Positions 1 through 8,882 of a DNA stretch of 64,000 bases are shown in pieces; positions within the stretch are counted from its first letter, which is position 1, and each line of letters opens with the position of its first letter. Both the position numbers and the translations under genes were made by a program. The notes under the pieces are model-generated. The model searched no databases. It was not told the DNA's origin and worked only from the letters and a program-made list of their open reading frames with translations. The stretch is taken from positions 81,541 to 145,540 of the forward strand of contig VGCZ01000006.1 in NCBI GenBank assembly GCA_016869975.1, given 5' to 3'. Source of the DNA: Alphaproteobacteria bacterium (GTDB lineage Bacteria > Pseudomonadota > Alphaproteobacteria > Reyranellales > Reyranellaceae).

Positions 1-1
1 C

Positions 2-1747
2 CTCGCCGAGGCGCGCACGCTGGCCCAGTTGGAGGGCGTCGCCGGCGTCGTCAATGTCTTCGATTTCCTGGCCGCCAACGGTACCGCCTACCTCGTCATG
101 GAATTCGTGCGTGGCGAGACGCTGGATCGGCTGCTGGCGCGCGTCGGGACGCTGGACGAGCAAGAGCTGCAGCGGTTGCTCGATCCGCTGCTTGACGGTC
201 TGGAGCGGGTGCACGCGGCGGGTTTCCTGCATCGCGACATCAAACCGTCCAACATCCTCATCGATGAGACCGGAAAGCCGAAGCTCATCGACTTCGGCGC
301 CGCACGTGAGTCGGCGAGCGGTCGCACCGGACAGATGACGGCGATCCACACGCCGGGCTACGCGCCGCTGGAGCAGCTGACGTCGAGTCGCCAAGGGCCC
401 TGGACGGACATCTACGCCCTGGCAGCAACCTTGCACCATTGCATCGGCGGCAAGCCGCCACCCGACGTGCTGGAGCGCATGGTCGAGGATCAACTGGTGC
501 CCGCAGTCGAGGTGGGGCGTGGCCGGTACGACAAGGCGTTCCTGGCCGCGGTCGACGCCGGCCTGGCGATCAAGGTTGAAAGCCGGCCCCACTCGATCGC
601 CGACTGGACCGCGATCCGGAGGGGCGACGCGCGGCCGGCGCCCTCGCCCGCGCCGTTGCCGGCGCCAAGGCCGCCAGCGCGGCGAAAGCTCTGGGTGATT
701 GGCGGGGCGGGCGCCGTCGCGATCGGCATCGTGGCCGTCGCCGCGTGGTTGGCGATGGCTCCGCCGGCTGGCCCGCCCGCACGCGATGGCGCCATCGCGA
801 ACCGTGAGCGGGATATGGCCGAAGAGAAGGCACGGCAGGAGGCGGTGGCACGAGAGCGCTCGGAGGCCGAGGCGAAGGCGCGGCGTGAGGCGGACGAGAG
901 AGCGCGGCAGGAGGCGGCGGTACGGGAACGTGCGGAGGCCGAGGCCAAAGCACGGCGTGAGGCGGACGAGAAGGCACGACAGGAAGCGGTGGTGAGGGAA
1001 CGCGCGGAGGCTGAGGCGAAAGCACGGCGTGAGGCGGACGAGACGGCGCGGCAGGAAGCCGCTGATCAAACGCGCCAGGACGCGGAGGCCATCGAAAAGA
1101 CCCTGCGCCTGACTGAAGCGCAGCGGCGGCGGGTGCAAGCGGCATTGACGATCAGGGGCTTCGACACCGGCAGCAGCGATGGCGTGTTCGGCCCCCGGAC
1201 GCGGCAGATGATCGCCGCTTACCAGCGCAGCCGCAACGAGCCGCAGACAGGCTACCTGACCGCCGACCAGTACAGCCAGCTGATCCGCGAAACCGAGGAG
1301 GCCTACGCACGGCAGGAGGAGGACAGACGACGAGAGGCGGCCGAAAAGACAATGCCGGCCCAGCCAGCCAAGCCACCCGCACCCGCCAAGCCATCTGAAG
1401 CTGCGAAGCCGACCGAGTCAGCGAGTGCCGCGGGGCCGCCGCGCAAACGTGACCCCTTACCTCTTGGCTCGTTCGACGGACAGTACACGAAGAATCTGTC
1501 CTCTACCTGCTCGGCGTTTAGAGGCTGGACGTTTGAAGGCATCACAGTTGTCAACAATCTGTTTGATATGACCTGGGACACGACCGCAGGCCGCAGTTTT
1601 CGATGCCAGGTGAAGATCGAGTCGGATGGCGTCTTCCGTAATGACGAGTGCCGGCTCAAGCCCTCGGGCCGTGTCTCCGGCGACAAGCTCACGATGACGT
1701 TCCTGGCTGGCGGCGTCCTTTGGTGTTCGGCGAGTGCTCAGCGGTAG
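2..1747 (+). CDS. Transmembrane Ser/Thr protein kinase with peptidoglycan-binding module (5' end outside window)
   Basis: This is the 3' part of a eukaryotic-type Ser/Thr kinase. The frame is open from base 2 and reads EARTLAQLEG, which fits the end of helix C with its conserved Glu, so the N-terminal lobe lies beyond the left edge. Counting residues from the TTG at 29, the catalytic loop HRDIKPSN is at 68-75 and the DFG Asp at 98, so the visible catalytic residues are intact. A single hydrophobic segment follows at about 219-243, then an Ala/Glu/Arg coiled coil at 262-358, a peptidoglycan-binding helical module (GVFGPRTRQMIAAYQ) at about 362-420, a Pro/Ala/Lys linker and a Cys-containing beta-type tail at about 484-572. 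The topology suggests a cytoplasmic kinase reporting on the cell wall; the ligand is unknown. Confidence 0.9.
   Translation, partial: LAEARTLAQLEGVAGVVNVFDFLAANGTAYLVMEFVRGETLDRLLARVGTLDEQELQRLLDPLLDGLERVHAAGFLHRDIKPSNILIDETGKPKLIDFGAARESASGRTGQMTAIHTPGYAPLEQLTSSRQGPWTDIYALAATLHHCIGGKPPPDVLERMVEDQLVPAVEVGRGRYDKAFLAAVDAGLAIKVESRPHSIADWTAIRRGDARPAPSPAPLPAPRPPARRKLWVIGGAGAVAIGIVAVAAWLAMAPPAGPPARDGAIANRERDMAEEKARQEAVARERSEAEAKARREADERARQEAAVRERAEAEAKARREADEKARQEAVVRERAEAEAKARREADETARQEAADQTRQDAEAIEKTLRLTEAQRRRVQAALTIRGFDTGSSDGVFGPRTRQMIAAYQRSRNEPQTGYLTADQYSQLIRETEEAYARQEEDRRREAAEKTMPAQPAKPPAPAKPSEAAKPTESASAAGPPRKRDPLPLGSFDGQYTKNLSSTCSAFRGWTFEGITVVNNLFDMTWDTTAGRSFRCQVKIESDGVFRNDECRLKPSGRVSGDKLTMTFLAGGVLWCSASAQR
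851..1066 (+). repeat. Three 72-bp in-frame tandem repeats coding for the kinase coiled coil
   Basis: Three copies of a 24-residue unit (beginning RERAEAEAKARREADE) lie head to tail at 851-922, 923-994 and 995-1066. Differences are a few substitutions only. Because the period is a multiple of three, copy-number change would lengthen or shorten the periplasmic stalk without a frameshift. A degenerate part-unit precedes the first copy. Confidence 0.85.
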
Positions 1748-1825
1748 CAGCACTCACGTCGACAGTCGGCGTCAACACCGACGCCGCGCCGCGTCGGCGC
1801 TCGGCGTAACGGCGAACGAAACGCG

Positions 1826-2263
1826 ATGGAACGCCGTCTCACCGTCATCCTCCACGCCGACATCGTCGGTCATAGCCGGCTGATGGACTCGAACGAGGCC
1901 ACGGCGATCCGCCAGGTGCGGATGGATCTCGGGAAGCGAGGGAAACCGTCGATCGAGGCGCATCGCGGCCGGCTGAACAACGCCGCCAGCGAAGTGGTGC
2001 TTGCCGCTTTCGGCGCCGTCGCGGACGCCGTCGCCTGTGGCGTGGCGTTCCAATCGCTCATCCTGATTGAAAGGCGGAACAGTCCCGACACCGACGGCCT
2101 TTGGCGGATTGGAATCGATCTCGATGATGTGTCGTTCGCCACCGCCGATGCCTACGGCGCGGGCATCAATGTCGCGGCCCGAACGGTGCTTTCATCCGGC
2201 CAGCACGCATGGCACCATAGAGCTCACCAAAATCCCGGAGGCCCGCCATGGACACAACGATGA
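1826..2263 (+). pseudogene. Degenerate, truncated class III adenylate/guanylate cyclase domain
   Basis: The 145-residue product begins like many alphaproteobacterial class III cyclases (RRLTVILHADIVGHSRLM) and later carries DAYGAGINVAARTVLSSG, the counterpart of the usual GDGVNVAAR segment. The first metal-binding Asp (HAD) is kept, but the second one, normally in TGDGLL, is replaced by AASEVVL. The similarity collapses after GINVAAR, where a normal protein would continue through the rest of the domain and usually TPR repeats. The last 16 bases overlap the start of the next gene. I read it as a decayed remnant left downstream of the kinase; a short non-catalytic protein is the alternative. 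Confidence 0.65.
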
Positions 2264-3060
2264 GCGCCCTGGGCACCACGGCCCGCGAGACCGGCCATGC
2301 CGCCCGCCTGAAGATCCGCGCCGGTGCGCATCGCCGCCCGACGGCGGGCATGGCGCCGGGCTATGTTCAGGCCAACCTCGCCATCCTGCCGGCGGCCCTG
2401 GCGGCCGATTTCCATCGCTTCTGTCATCTCAACCCCAAGCCCTGTCCGCTGCTGGCGGCGTCGGAGCCGGGCGATCCGCGCCTGCCGGCGCTGGGCGCCG
2501 ATCTCGACATCCGCACCGATATCCCGCGCTATCGCGTGTGGAAGAAGGGCGAACTGGTCGACGAGGTCGACGACATCCGCGCGGTGTGGCGCGACGATCT
2601 GGTGTCCTTCGCGCTGGGCTGCTCGTTCAGCTTCGAGGAGGCGCTGGTCGAGAACGGCCTCGACATCCGCCACATCACCTGCGGCAGCAACGTACCGATG
2701 TACAGGACCAACATCGCCACCGCGCCGGCCGGCCCGTTCCACGGCCCGATGGTGGTGTCGATGCGCCCGTTCCGGCCGGCCGACGCGATCCGCGCCGTGC
2801 AGGTCACGACGCGCTTTCCCACGGTGCACGGCGCCCCCGTCCATCTGGGCAAGCCCGAGATGATCGGCATCAAGGATATCGCCAAGCCGGATTACGGCGA
2901 TCCGGTCGAGGTACGCGACGACGAGCTGCCGGTGTTCTGGGCCTGTGGCGTCACCCCGCAATCGGTGATCGCCACGGTGAAGCCGGAGTTCTGCATCACC
3001 CACGCGCCCGGCTACATGCTGGTGACCGACCTGCTCAACGCGCGTTTGGCGATCCTCTGA
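2248..3060 (+). CDS. DUF1445 / YcsI family putative hydro-lyase (D-glutamate cyclase-like)
   Basis: The 270-residue product matches the DUF1445 family over its whole length: [13 protein letters not shown] near residue 36, NPKPCPLL near 65, the [12 protein letters not shown] block near 130, [12 protein letters not shown] near 149, [11 protein letters not shown] near 229 and [15 protein letters not shown] near 250. Family members are annotated as putative hydro-lyases, and mammalian relatives turn D-glutamate into 5-oxo-D-proline; the substrate here is unknown. The ATG at 2248 has a GGAGG-type site just upstream (CCCGGAGG). A DUF2848 gene follows 7 bases after the stop, suggesting co-transcription. 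Confidence 0.88.
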   Translation: MDTTMSALGTTARETGHAARLKIRAGAHRRPTAGMAPGYVQANLAILPAALAADFHRFCHLNPKPCPLLAASEPGDPRLPALGADLDIRTDIPRYRVWKKGELVDEVDDIRAVWRDDLVSFALGCSFSFEEALVENGLDIRHITCGSNVPMYRTNIATAPAGPFHGPMVVSMRPFRPADAIRAVQVTTRFPTVHGAPVHLGKPEMIGIKDIAKPDYGDPVEVRDDELPVFWACGVTPQSVIATVKPEFCITHAPGYMLVTDLLNARLAIL

Positions 3061-3067
3061 CCTTGAA

Positions 3068-3760
3068 ATGACCGTCACGCTCGTCTTCGAGGGCCACGCC
3101 AAGGGTGTGGTCGAGCCGGTGCGCGCCGAGATCGCCAATCTCGTCGTCGCTGGCTGGACCGGCCGCGACAGTGCAGCGCTGGAGCACCACATCGAGGAAC
3201 TGCAGGCGATCGGCGTACCGCGTCCCAGCACCGTGCCGCTGTTCTACCGCATGTCCGTGGACCGGCTGATGCAGGCCGAGCGCATCCAGGTCGTCGGCCC
3301 CGACACCTCGGGCGAGGTCGAGCCGATGCTGATCAGCACGCATGACCGCCTCTGGGTCACCGTCGCTTCCGACCACACCGACCGCAAGGCCGAGGTCTAC
3401 TCGGTGGCGCTCAGCAAGCAGCTCTGCCCCAAGATCTGCGGCCGCGTGGCGTGGCGCTACGAGGAGGTCGAGGCCCATTGGGACCGGCTGATGCTGCGCG
3501 CCTGGATCAGCGAGGACGGCAGGCGCACGCTCTATCAGCAAGGCCCGGTCGGCACTATCCGCGCCCCGCGCGACCTGATCACCCGCTACACCGGCGGCTC
3601 GAAGTACCTGCCGGCTGGCACCGCGATGTCCTGCGGCACCTTCAACGCCATCGGCGGCATCCGCCCGTCGTCGCGCTTCGAGATGGAGCTCGACGATCCG
3701 GTGCTCGGTCGCAAGATCACGCACGCCTACGATGTCGAGGTCGTGCCCCTGGTGAGCTAA
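3068..3760 (+). CDS. DUF2848 family protein (fumarylacetoacetase-fold hydrolase relative)
   Basis: The 230-residue product fits DUF2848, a family distantly related to fumarylacetoacetate hydrolases. Recognisable blocks are GWTGRDSAALEHHIEEL (about 30-46), PLFYRMSVDRL (about 56-66), VASDHTDRKAEVYSVALSKQ (about 98-117) and GTAMSCGTFNAIGGI (about 184-198). No function is established for the family. It follows the DUF1445 gene closely on the same strand and meets the TRAP transporter genes tail to tail, with the two stop codons sharing three bases (CTAA at 3757-3760). The context suggests work on a small acid or cyclic amide, possibly the one imported by the TRAP system. Confidence 0.85.
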   Translation: MTVTLVFEGHAKGVVEPVRAEIANLVVAGWTGRDSAALEHHIEELQAIGVPRPSTVPLFYRMSVDRLMQAERIQVVGPDTSGEVEPMLISTHDRLWVTVASDHTDRKAEVYSVALSKQLCPKICGRVAWRYEEVEAHWDRLMLRAWISEDGRRTLYQQGPVGTIRAPRDLITRYTGGSKYLPAGTAMSCGTFNAIGGIRPSSRFEMELDDPVLGRKITHAYDVEVVPLVS

Positions 3761-5070
3761 GGCCCGAACACCCACCGCGGCAGCCACAACGCCATGTCCT
3801 GCCAGTGGATCAGCAACAGGGTCATCAGCAGCATGGTAACGAAGAACGGCACGGTGCCGCGGAAGACGTCGCCGATCGAGCCTTCGCCGCGCACCGCCTG
3901 GATGACGTAGAGCGTCATGCCCACTGGCGGGCTGATCAGCGAGATCTCGCACATCAGCACCAGGAAGACGCCGAACCACACCGGGTCGATGCCCGCCGCC
4001 GTCGTCAGCGGAAAGACCAGCGGCAGGGTGCCGACCATCATCGGCAGGGTCTCGAAGAACGTGCCGAGGATGACGTAGAACACGAACAGCGCGTAGATCA
4101 GCGCGATGCCGCTCAGTTGCAGGCCGCCGACATAGGAGGACAGCGCCCGGGTCGCGCCGAGCAGGCCGAGCACGAAGTTCAGCGCGAAGGCGCCGGCCAG
4201 GATCAGCATGCTGAGCGCGGTGAGCTTCACCGTGGCGAGGAACGCCTCGTGCAGCATGGCGATCGAGAGCTTGCGGTAGAGCGCCGCGATCGGCAGCGAC
4301 ACCACGACAGCCAGCGCGGCGGCTTCCGTCGGCGTCGCCCAGCCAGCGTAGATCGAGCCCATGATGACGGCGAAAATGAACAGCGGCGCGGCGAGGCCGC
4401 TCAAGTCGCGGATGCGCTGCGCCAGCGGCGGCGGCGCGGCCTCGCGCGGCGCGATCGACGGGCGATAGAGCGCCATCGCCACGATGGCGATCATGAACAT
4501 CGCTGTGAGCACGATGCCGGGCACGGTGGCGGCGGCATAGAGGCGGGCGACCGAGGTGTTGGTCAGCACGCCGTAGATGATCAGCGCGATGCCGGGCGGG
4601 ATCAGATTGCCCAGCGAGCCGCCGGCGGCGATCGAGCCCAGCACCATGCGCTGGTCGTATTGGCGGCGCTTGAAGGTCGGCAAGGCCACCGTGGCGATGG
4701 TCGCGGCGGTGGCGACCGACGAGCCTGAAACGGCGGAGAACACCGCAGAGGAGGCGATGTTGGTGTGCAGCAGGCCGCCGGGCAGCGGGTTGAGCCATTG
4801 CGAGAGCGCCTTGTACATGTCGTCGGTGGCGCCGCAGCGCACCAGGATCTCGCCGACCAGGATGAACAGCGGCAGCGCCAGCAAGAGCTCGTCGTTCATC
4901 GACTCGAAGTAGACGACGCCCAGCGCGTTGACCGCCGGCATACCGAGGAACATCGCCGCGCCGATCACGCCGATGGCGAACATCACGGTCGCGATGTGCA
5001 GCCCCGCGGCCATCAGCGCCAGCATCAGCAGGAAGCCGATGGCGACCGTGCCGGCGTCGGCCGTCATCAT
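3757..5070 (-). CDS. dctM: TRAP transporter large permease (DctM family)
   Basis: This 437-residue very hydrophobic protein has the DctM hallmarks: a dozen or so membrane segments, SAVSGSSVATAATIATV near residue 120, GSIAAGGSLGNLIPPGIALIIYG near 155, and SLISPPVGMTLYVIQ near 385. DctM subunits form the elevator-type transport domain of TRAP carriers and import organic acids using the sodium gradient. An upstream in-frame extension is open, but the ATG pair at 5070 gives an ATGA overlap with dctQ and a normal family N-terminus (MMTADAGTVAIGFLL). Confidence 0.93.
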   Translation of the reverse strand: MMTADAGTVAIGFLLMLALMAAGLHIATVMFAIGVIGAAMFLGMPAVNALGVVYFESMNDELLLALPLFILVGEILVRCGATDDMYKALSQWLNPLPGGLLHTNIASSAVFSAVSGSSVATAATIATVALPTFKRRQYDQRMVLGSIAAGGSLGNLIPPGIALIIYGVLTNTSVARLYAAATVPGIVLTAMFMIAIVAMALYRPSIAPREAAPPPLAQRIRDLSGLAAPLFIFAVIMGSIYAGWATPTEAAALAVVVSLPIAALYRKLSIAMLHEAFLATVKLTALSMLILAGAFALNFVLGLLGATRALSSYVGGLQLSGIALIYALFVFYVILGTFFETLPMMVGTLPLVFPLTTAAGIDPVWFGVFLVLMCEISLISPPVGMTLYVIQAVRGEGSIGDVFRGTVPFFVTMLLMTLLLIHWQDMALWLPRWVFGP

Positions 5071-5663
5071 GGCCGCTCTCCCTTGCTCGCCAGCCGCGAA
5101 TCGAGATCGCTGACCTCGGCGCTGACCTCTTCCTCGAGCGTCTGCGGTCCGTAGAGCCGCTCCAGCCGCGCGCCGTCGACAAACAGCAGCCACGCGGCGT
5201 GGATCGCCGCCAGCGCCGCGCACAGCGCGAACAGCGCCAGCCCGGCGAACCACACCGCCTGCGGCATCCATAGCGGCGTCTGCATCGGCGTGTTCGAGGG
5301 CCGACCGCTCATCAGGTTGGTCGAGAACTCGGCGTAGCCGCGCGCGGCGCAGAACACCGCCATGGCAGCGAGCGACAGCATCGCCACCGCGTCAAGCAGG
5401 CGGCGCGCCGGGCGTGGCAGCCAGTTCACCACGATCGTGACGCGCATATGCGCGCGCGTCACCAGCGCCCAGGAGAAGCCGATGGCGCTGGTCGCGGCCA
5501 GCACGTAGCCGCCGAGCTCGTCGATGCTCTTGAGCGAATAGCCGAGCTTGCGGGCGACGATCTCGAACACCGTGGCGAAGGAGATCGCCATCAACGCCCA
5601 GCCGCTGGCGATTGCCGCCGCGCGCACCACAGGTGTCATCAGCCCGAGGGGGCCTCGCTCCAT
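5067..5663 (-). CDS. dctQ: TRAP transporter small permease (DctQ family)
   Basis: The 198-residue product has the four-helix layout of DctQ, with the signature SIDELGGYVLAATSAIGFSWAL following the first helix and RAHMRVTIV after it. DctQ supports DctM in the membrane and docks the binding protein. Its C-terminal 40 residues are charged (EEEVSAEVSDLDSRL), longer than in minimal DctQ proteins. Translation is coupled to dctM by a 4-base overlap. The start could also be the Met at residue 9 (MTPVVRAAA). Confidence 0.9.
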   Translation of the reverse strand: MERGPLGLMTPVVRAAAIASGWALMAISFATVFEIVARKLGYSLKSIDELGGYVLAATSAIGFSWALVTRAHMRVTIVVNWLPRPARRLLDAVAMLSLAAMAVFCAARGYAEFSTNLMSGRPSNTPMQTPLWMPQAVWFAGLALFALCAALAAIHAAWLLFVDGARLERLYGPQTLEEEVSAEVSDLDSRLASKGERP

Positions 5664-5693
5664 GGCGCGCGCGGTTACGCTAGAGGTCGCCGA

Positions 5694-6746
5694 TCAGGGC
5701 GCCGCCGTCACGCCGGCCATCTTGCCGACTGTGTCGTTCCACATCGCCACGCACTCCGCGCCGCAGCGCTTGGCCCAGCGCTTCAGCACGGTTTCCGTCA
5801 ACGCCTTCTCGCGCAGCTTCAGGTCGTCGGCCGAGGGCTGGACCTTGATCACCTTCCCCGGCTTGCCCTCGCTGCAGGTGCCGCCCTGGCCGGTGGTGCA
5901 GATCAGGCCCATCGCCACTTCGTCGGCGATGGTCTTCCAGCCCTTGTCCTCGAAGGCCTTCATCTGCGCCGTCAGGAAGTCGCGCGACTTGCCGTCGAGC
6001 CGGCGCCACGTCGTCATGCTGACGGCGGTGTAGATGATGGTGAAGCCCACCGGCATCTCGATGACTTGCGTCACGACCTCGTGCCAGCCCGCTTTGTAGG
6101 CCGGCATGGTGCCGGTGATGCCGCAATCGACCGTGCCGCGCTGCAGCGCCGGCACGACCTCGCCGAACGGAATGGTGACGGCCGTGCCGCCCAGGCCCTC
6201 GATGATGTCGCCCTGCGACACGCCCTGCACGCGCACCTTCTTGCCCTTCAGGTCGGCGAGCGACTTGATGGGCGCGTTGCAGTAGATCATCTGCGTCGGG
6301 AAGGTGTACCAGTTCAGGATCTTGGCGTTGTAGTTCTTCTCCATCAGTGCGTCGAGGCGCGGGCCCCACACGGTGGTGATCTTGCGCGCCATGTCCATGT
6401 CGCGCGCCACGCCGGCGATGTCGATCGCCTCGAGCCAGGCGTCCTCGGCGACGTAGATCGGCAGTGCGTGGGCGAAGTCGAACAGGCCGAGCTTCAGCAG
6501 GCGCATCACCTCGGTGCCCTTCAGACCCAGCTCGGAGGTCGACTGCGCGGTGGCGGTGAAAGCGCCGCCGGAGAGCTTGGGCAGGTCCTCGGTCCAGAAC
6601 GGCTTCTCGACTTTCTGCCAGTTGGTGAGATTGCCGAACGAGCCCACGACCTTGAACTGCGTCTTGGGCAGGTCCTGCGCCTGCGCCGCAGCCGTGATGC
6701 CCACCGCGAGCGCCGCCGCGCCCAGCAACGACCTGATCATCCGCAT
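5694..6746 (-). CDS. dctP: TRAP transporter substrate-binding protein (DctP family)
   Basis: The 350-residue protein starts with a clear Sec signal (MRMIRSLLGAAALAVGITAAAQAQ, in two runs, cleavage after AQA) and is otherwise a periplasmic DctP fold: GTEVMRLLKLGLFDFAH near residue 76, the LKGKKVRVQG strand near 170, and ALQRGTVDCGITG near 200, which carries the usual aspartate-cysteine-glycine stretch. The absence of the Arg-anchored sialic-acid motif and the family resemblance point to a carboxylate ligand, which cannot be named from sequence. AGGGGA lies upstream of the ATG. The order dctP-dctQ-dctM gives a complete tripartite carrier. Confidence 0.92.
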   Translation of the reverse strand: MRMIRSLLGAAALAVGITAAAQAQDLPKTQFKVVGSFGNLTNWQKVEKPFWTEDLPKLSGGAFTATAQSTSELGLKGTEVMRLLKLGLFDFAHALPIYVAEDAWLEAIDIAGVARDMDMARKITTVWGPRLDALMEKNYNAKILNWYTFPTQMIYCNAPIKSLADLKGKKVRVQGVSQGDIIEGLGGTAVTIPFGEVVPALQRGTVDCGITGTMPAYKAGWHEVVTQVIEMPVGFTIIYTAVSMTTWRRLDGKSRDFLTAQMKAFEDKGWKTIADEVAMGLICTTGQGGTCSEGKPGKVIKVQPSADDLKLREKALTETVLKRWAKRCGAECVAMWNDTVGKMAGVTAAP

Positions 6747-6804
6747 CGTCTGTCCCCTTGGTTCCGTCTCCCTGGTGACTGCGTAACCCGGCCGGGAGCG
6801 GTGA

Positions 6805-7644
6805 TCAATGGCCGCGCAGGAACGAGACTGTGTCCGCCAAGGTCGGCGCCCGATTACGCAGCAGATCGGAGAAGGCCGAGATGATCGAGATATGGGCGAC
6901 GCCGCGATAGACCTTCACCTCGGCCGCGTTGCCGGCCGCCTGCCAGGCCGCGCCCAACCGCTGGCTGTTACGCAGGAACACGGTCTCGTCGGCGTCGCCA
7001 TGCAGCAGCAGGGCGGGCGGCAGGCCTCGACCGACGAAGTTGATCGGCTGGGTCGCGGCTGGATCGCTGCCGGCGAAAACGTCGCGCACGCTATTTGACG
7101 AGAAGGGTAGGAAATCATAGGGACCGGCGATGCCGATCACGCCGCGCAGCCGCGCGCGGTCGAAGCCCGCGGCGCGCAGATACGGCGTGTCGACGGCCAG
7201 CAACAGCGAGATATGGGCGCCGGCAGAATGGCCTGACATGAACAGCCGCGTCGCGTCGCCGCCGTGGATGGCGGCGTTGTCCTGGACCCAGCGCATGGCG
7301 CGGGCGCCATCTTCGACGAAGCCGGGAAAGCGCGGATTGGGCGACAGCCGATAGTCCGGTATCGCGACCAGGAAGCCGGCCGCCGCCATGGCCTGGCCGA
7401 CGAACAGGTAGTCCTCTTTGCGGCCGCTGGTCCACGCGCCGCCGTAGAAGAAGGTCAACACGCGGCGCGCGGGGTCCGGTGTCTCGGGAAGGTAAAGATC
7501 GAGACGTTGCCGCGGATCGTCGCCATAGGCGATGTCGGCGATCTTACGAAAGCCGCCGCTCGGGACCGTCGTATTCAGCAGGCTGGCGGGCGAGCAGCCG
7601 GACAAAAGAGCGAGCGGAGCGAGGAGCGCGCGGCGGGCGATCAT
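6805..7644 (-). CDS. Lipoprotein alpha/beta hydrolase (carboxylesterase-like)
   Basis: The 279-residue product begins with a lipobox (LLSGC, Cys at residue 16), so it is probably anchored to a membrane in the cell envelope. The body is an esterase/lipase fold: nucleophile motif GHSAG near residue 140, Asp in HGDADETV near 216 and His in GVAHISI near 252. The oxyanion motif reads FYGGAW rather than the usual HGGGW/HGGAW. It lies 58 bases upstream of dctP and 31 bases downstream of the FAD oxidoreductase on the same strand, so it may supply or trim a substrate for that row; the substrate is unknown. Confidence 0.85.
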   Translation of the reverse strand: MIARRALLAPLALLSGCSPASLLNTTVPSGGFRKIADIAYGDDPRQRLDLYLPETPDPARRVLTFFYGGAWTSGRKEDYLFVGQAMAAAGFLVAIPDYRLSPNPRFPGFVEDGARAMRWVQDNAAIHGGDATRLFMSGHSAGAHISLLLAVDTPYLRAAGFDRARLRGVIGIAGPYDFLPFSSNSVRDVFAGSDPAATQPINFVGRGLPPALLLHGDADETVFLRNSQRLGAAWQAAGNAAEVKVYRGVAHISIISAFSDLLRNRAPTLADTVSFLRGH

Positions 7645-7675
7645 GCTCCTTCTACGTCGCGCTCAGGTCGCGGGA

Positions 7676-8785
7676 TCATGCCCTGGTCATCGCGAGCACG
7701 TGATCGCCGATCGCCAGCGAGGCCGTCAGCCCCGGCGATTCGATGCCGAAGAGGTGGATCAGGCCGGGAATGCGATGGGTTTCCGGCCCGTGGAAGGTGA
7801 AATCCTGCGCCGGCGCGCCCGCCGGCACGATCTTGGGCCTGATGCCGGAATAGTCGGGCTGCAGCGCGCCGTCCTTCAGGCCGGGCCAGTAGCGGCGCAC
7901 GGCGGCGTAGAACTTGTCGCCGCGCGAGGGATCGACTTCGTAGTCGATCTCTTCGATCCATTCAACGTCGGGGCCGAAGCGCGCCTGGCCGCCCAGGTCG
8001 ACGGTGATGTGCACGCCCAGCCCGCCCGGCACCGGCACGGGATAGATCAGGCGCGAGAAGGGCGCCTTGCCGCTCAGCCGGAAGTAATTGCCCTTGGCGT
8101 AGTAGGCGGTGGGCAGCGTGTTGTAGAGCGCGCCCTCGATCTTGCGCGCTAGATGGGGTGCGTGCAGTCCGGCACTGGTCACCAACAGCCGCGCGCGAAG
8201 CGTCATCGGCTGCTCGCCGCCGACATCGATCTCGACGCCGCCATCGACGACCCGGCCGCGTTCCATCGGGCTGTGATAGGCGATCATGGCGCCGGCTGCC
8301 TCGGCGTCGCCCTGCAGCGCCACCATAAAGCGGTGGCTGTCGATGATGCCGGTGGTCGGCGAAAGCAGCGCGCCGGTGCAATGCAGCTGCGGCTCGATGG
8401 CCATGGCCTCGGCGGCACTGAGGAACGCCATGCCTTCGACGCCGTTGGCCTCGGCCCGCGCCTTGATCGAGGCCAGCGTCTCGCGCTCAGACTCTGAGGT
8501 GGCAACGATGAACTTGCCGCAATTGTTGTAGGGCACGCCGTGCGCGTCGCAGTAGGGATAGAGCATGCGCCGGCCCTGCACGCACAGCCGGGCGATGTTG
8601 CTGCCCTTGGGGTAGTAGATGCCGGCGTGGATCACCTCGCTGTTGCGCGAGGAGGTCTCGGTGCCGATGCCCTCGCGGGCCTCCAGCACGATCACTTCGC
8701 GCCCGGCCATCGCCAGCGCCCGCGCCACCGCCAAGCCGACGACCCCCGCGCCGACCACCACGCAATCAACTGTCTCGTAGCTCAT
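7676..8785 (-). CDS. lhgO: FAD-dependent oxidoreductase, L-2-hydroxyglutarate oxidase (LhgO) type
   Basis: The 369-residue product has the N-terminal dinucleotide motif [17 protein letters not shown], a Glu closing the second strand (VIVLEA), and the [18 protein letters not shown] segment typical of LhgO/YgaF proteins. The C-terminal [17 protein letters not shown] is the usual second FAD contact. Known relatives oxidise L-2-hydroxyglutarate to 2-oxoglutarate and pass electrons to the membrane quinone pool; related proteins act on glycerol-3-phosphate or other 2-hydroxy acids. The ATG at 8785 was preferred over an in-frame GTG three codons upstream. It heads a leftward row that ends in a TRAP carrier, which would fit uptake of a hydroxy acid. 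Confidence 0.85.
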   Translation of the reverse strand: MSYETVDCVVVGAGVVGLAVARALAMAGREVIVLEAREGIGTETSSRNSEVIHAGIYYPKGSNIARLCVQGRRMLYPYCDAHGVPYNNCGKFIVATSESERETLASIKARAEANGVEGMAFLSAAEAMAIEPQLHCTGALLSPTTGIIDSHRFMVALQGDAEAAGAMIAYHSPMERGRVVDGGVEIDVGGEQPMTLRARLLVTSAGLHAPHLARKIEGALYNTLPTAYYAKGNYFRLSGKAPFSRLIYPVPVPGGLGVHITVDLGGQARFGPDVEWIEEIDYEVDPSRGDKFYAAVRRYWPGLKDGALQPDYSGIRPKIVPAGAPAQDFTFHGPETHRIPGLIHLFGIESPGLTASLAIGDHVLAMTRA

Positions 8786-8822
8786 GGCGCGCACTCTACC
8801 GTCGCCGCTGAGGCGATCGATC

Positions 8823-8851
8823 TGGACAAACTGATCTTTTGCTCATATTTT
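8823..8851 (+). promoter_or_regulatory. Predicted sigma-70-type promoter for the papain-fold peptidase gene
   Basis: TGGACA (8823-8828) and TATTTT (8846-8851) are separated by exactly 17 bases in an unusually AT-rich patch between divergent genes. A strong purine-rich ribosome site (GGGAGGGGGAG, 8866-8876) follows, then the ATG at 8883. Experimental support is lacking. Confidence 0.5.
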
Positions 8852-8882
8852 CCCGAAGTCACGGTGGGAGGGGGAGACATCG

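Noticed and set aside
851..1066. Regular repeats that might be a CRISPR array
   Set aside because: They are in-frame coding repeats of an Ala/Glu/Arg coiled coil, contiguous and without unique spacers.
3035..5182. A 715-codon open frame on the minus strand across the TRAP permease and DUF2848 genes
   Set aside because: It is a frame shadow of high-GC coding DNA; its translation is low-complexity Arg/Ala/Gly with no domain, while dctM in the other frame is a clear membrane protein.
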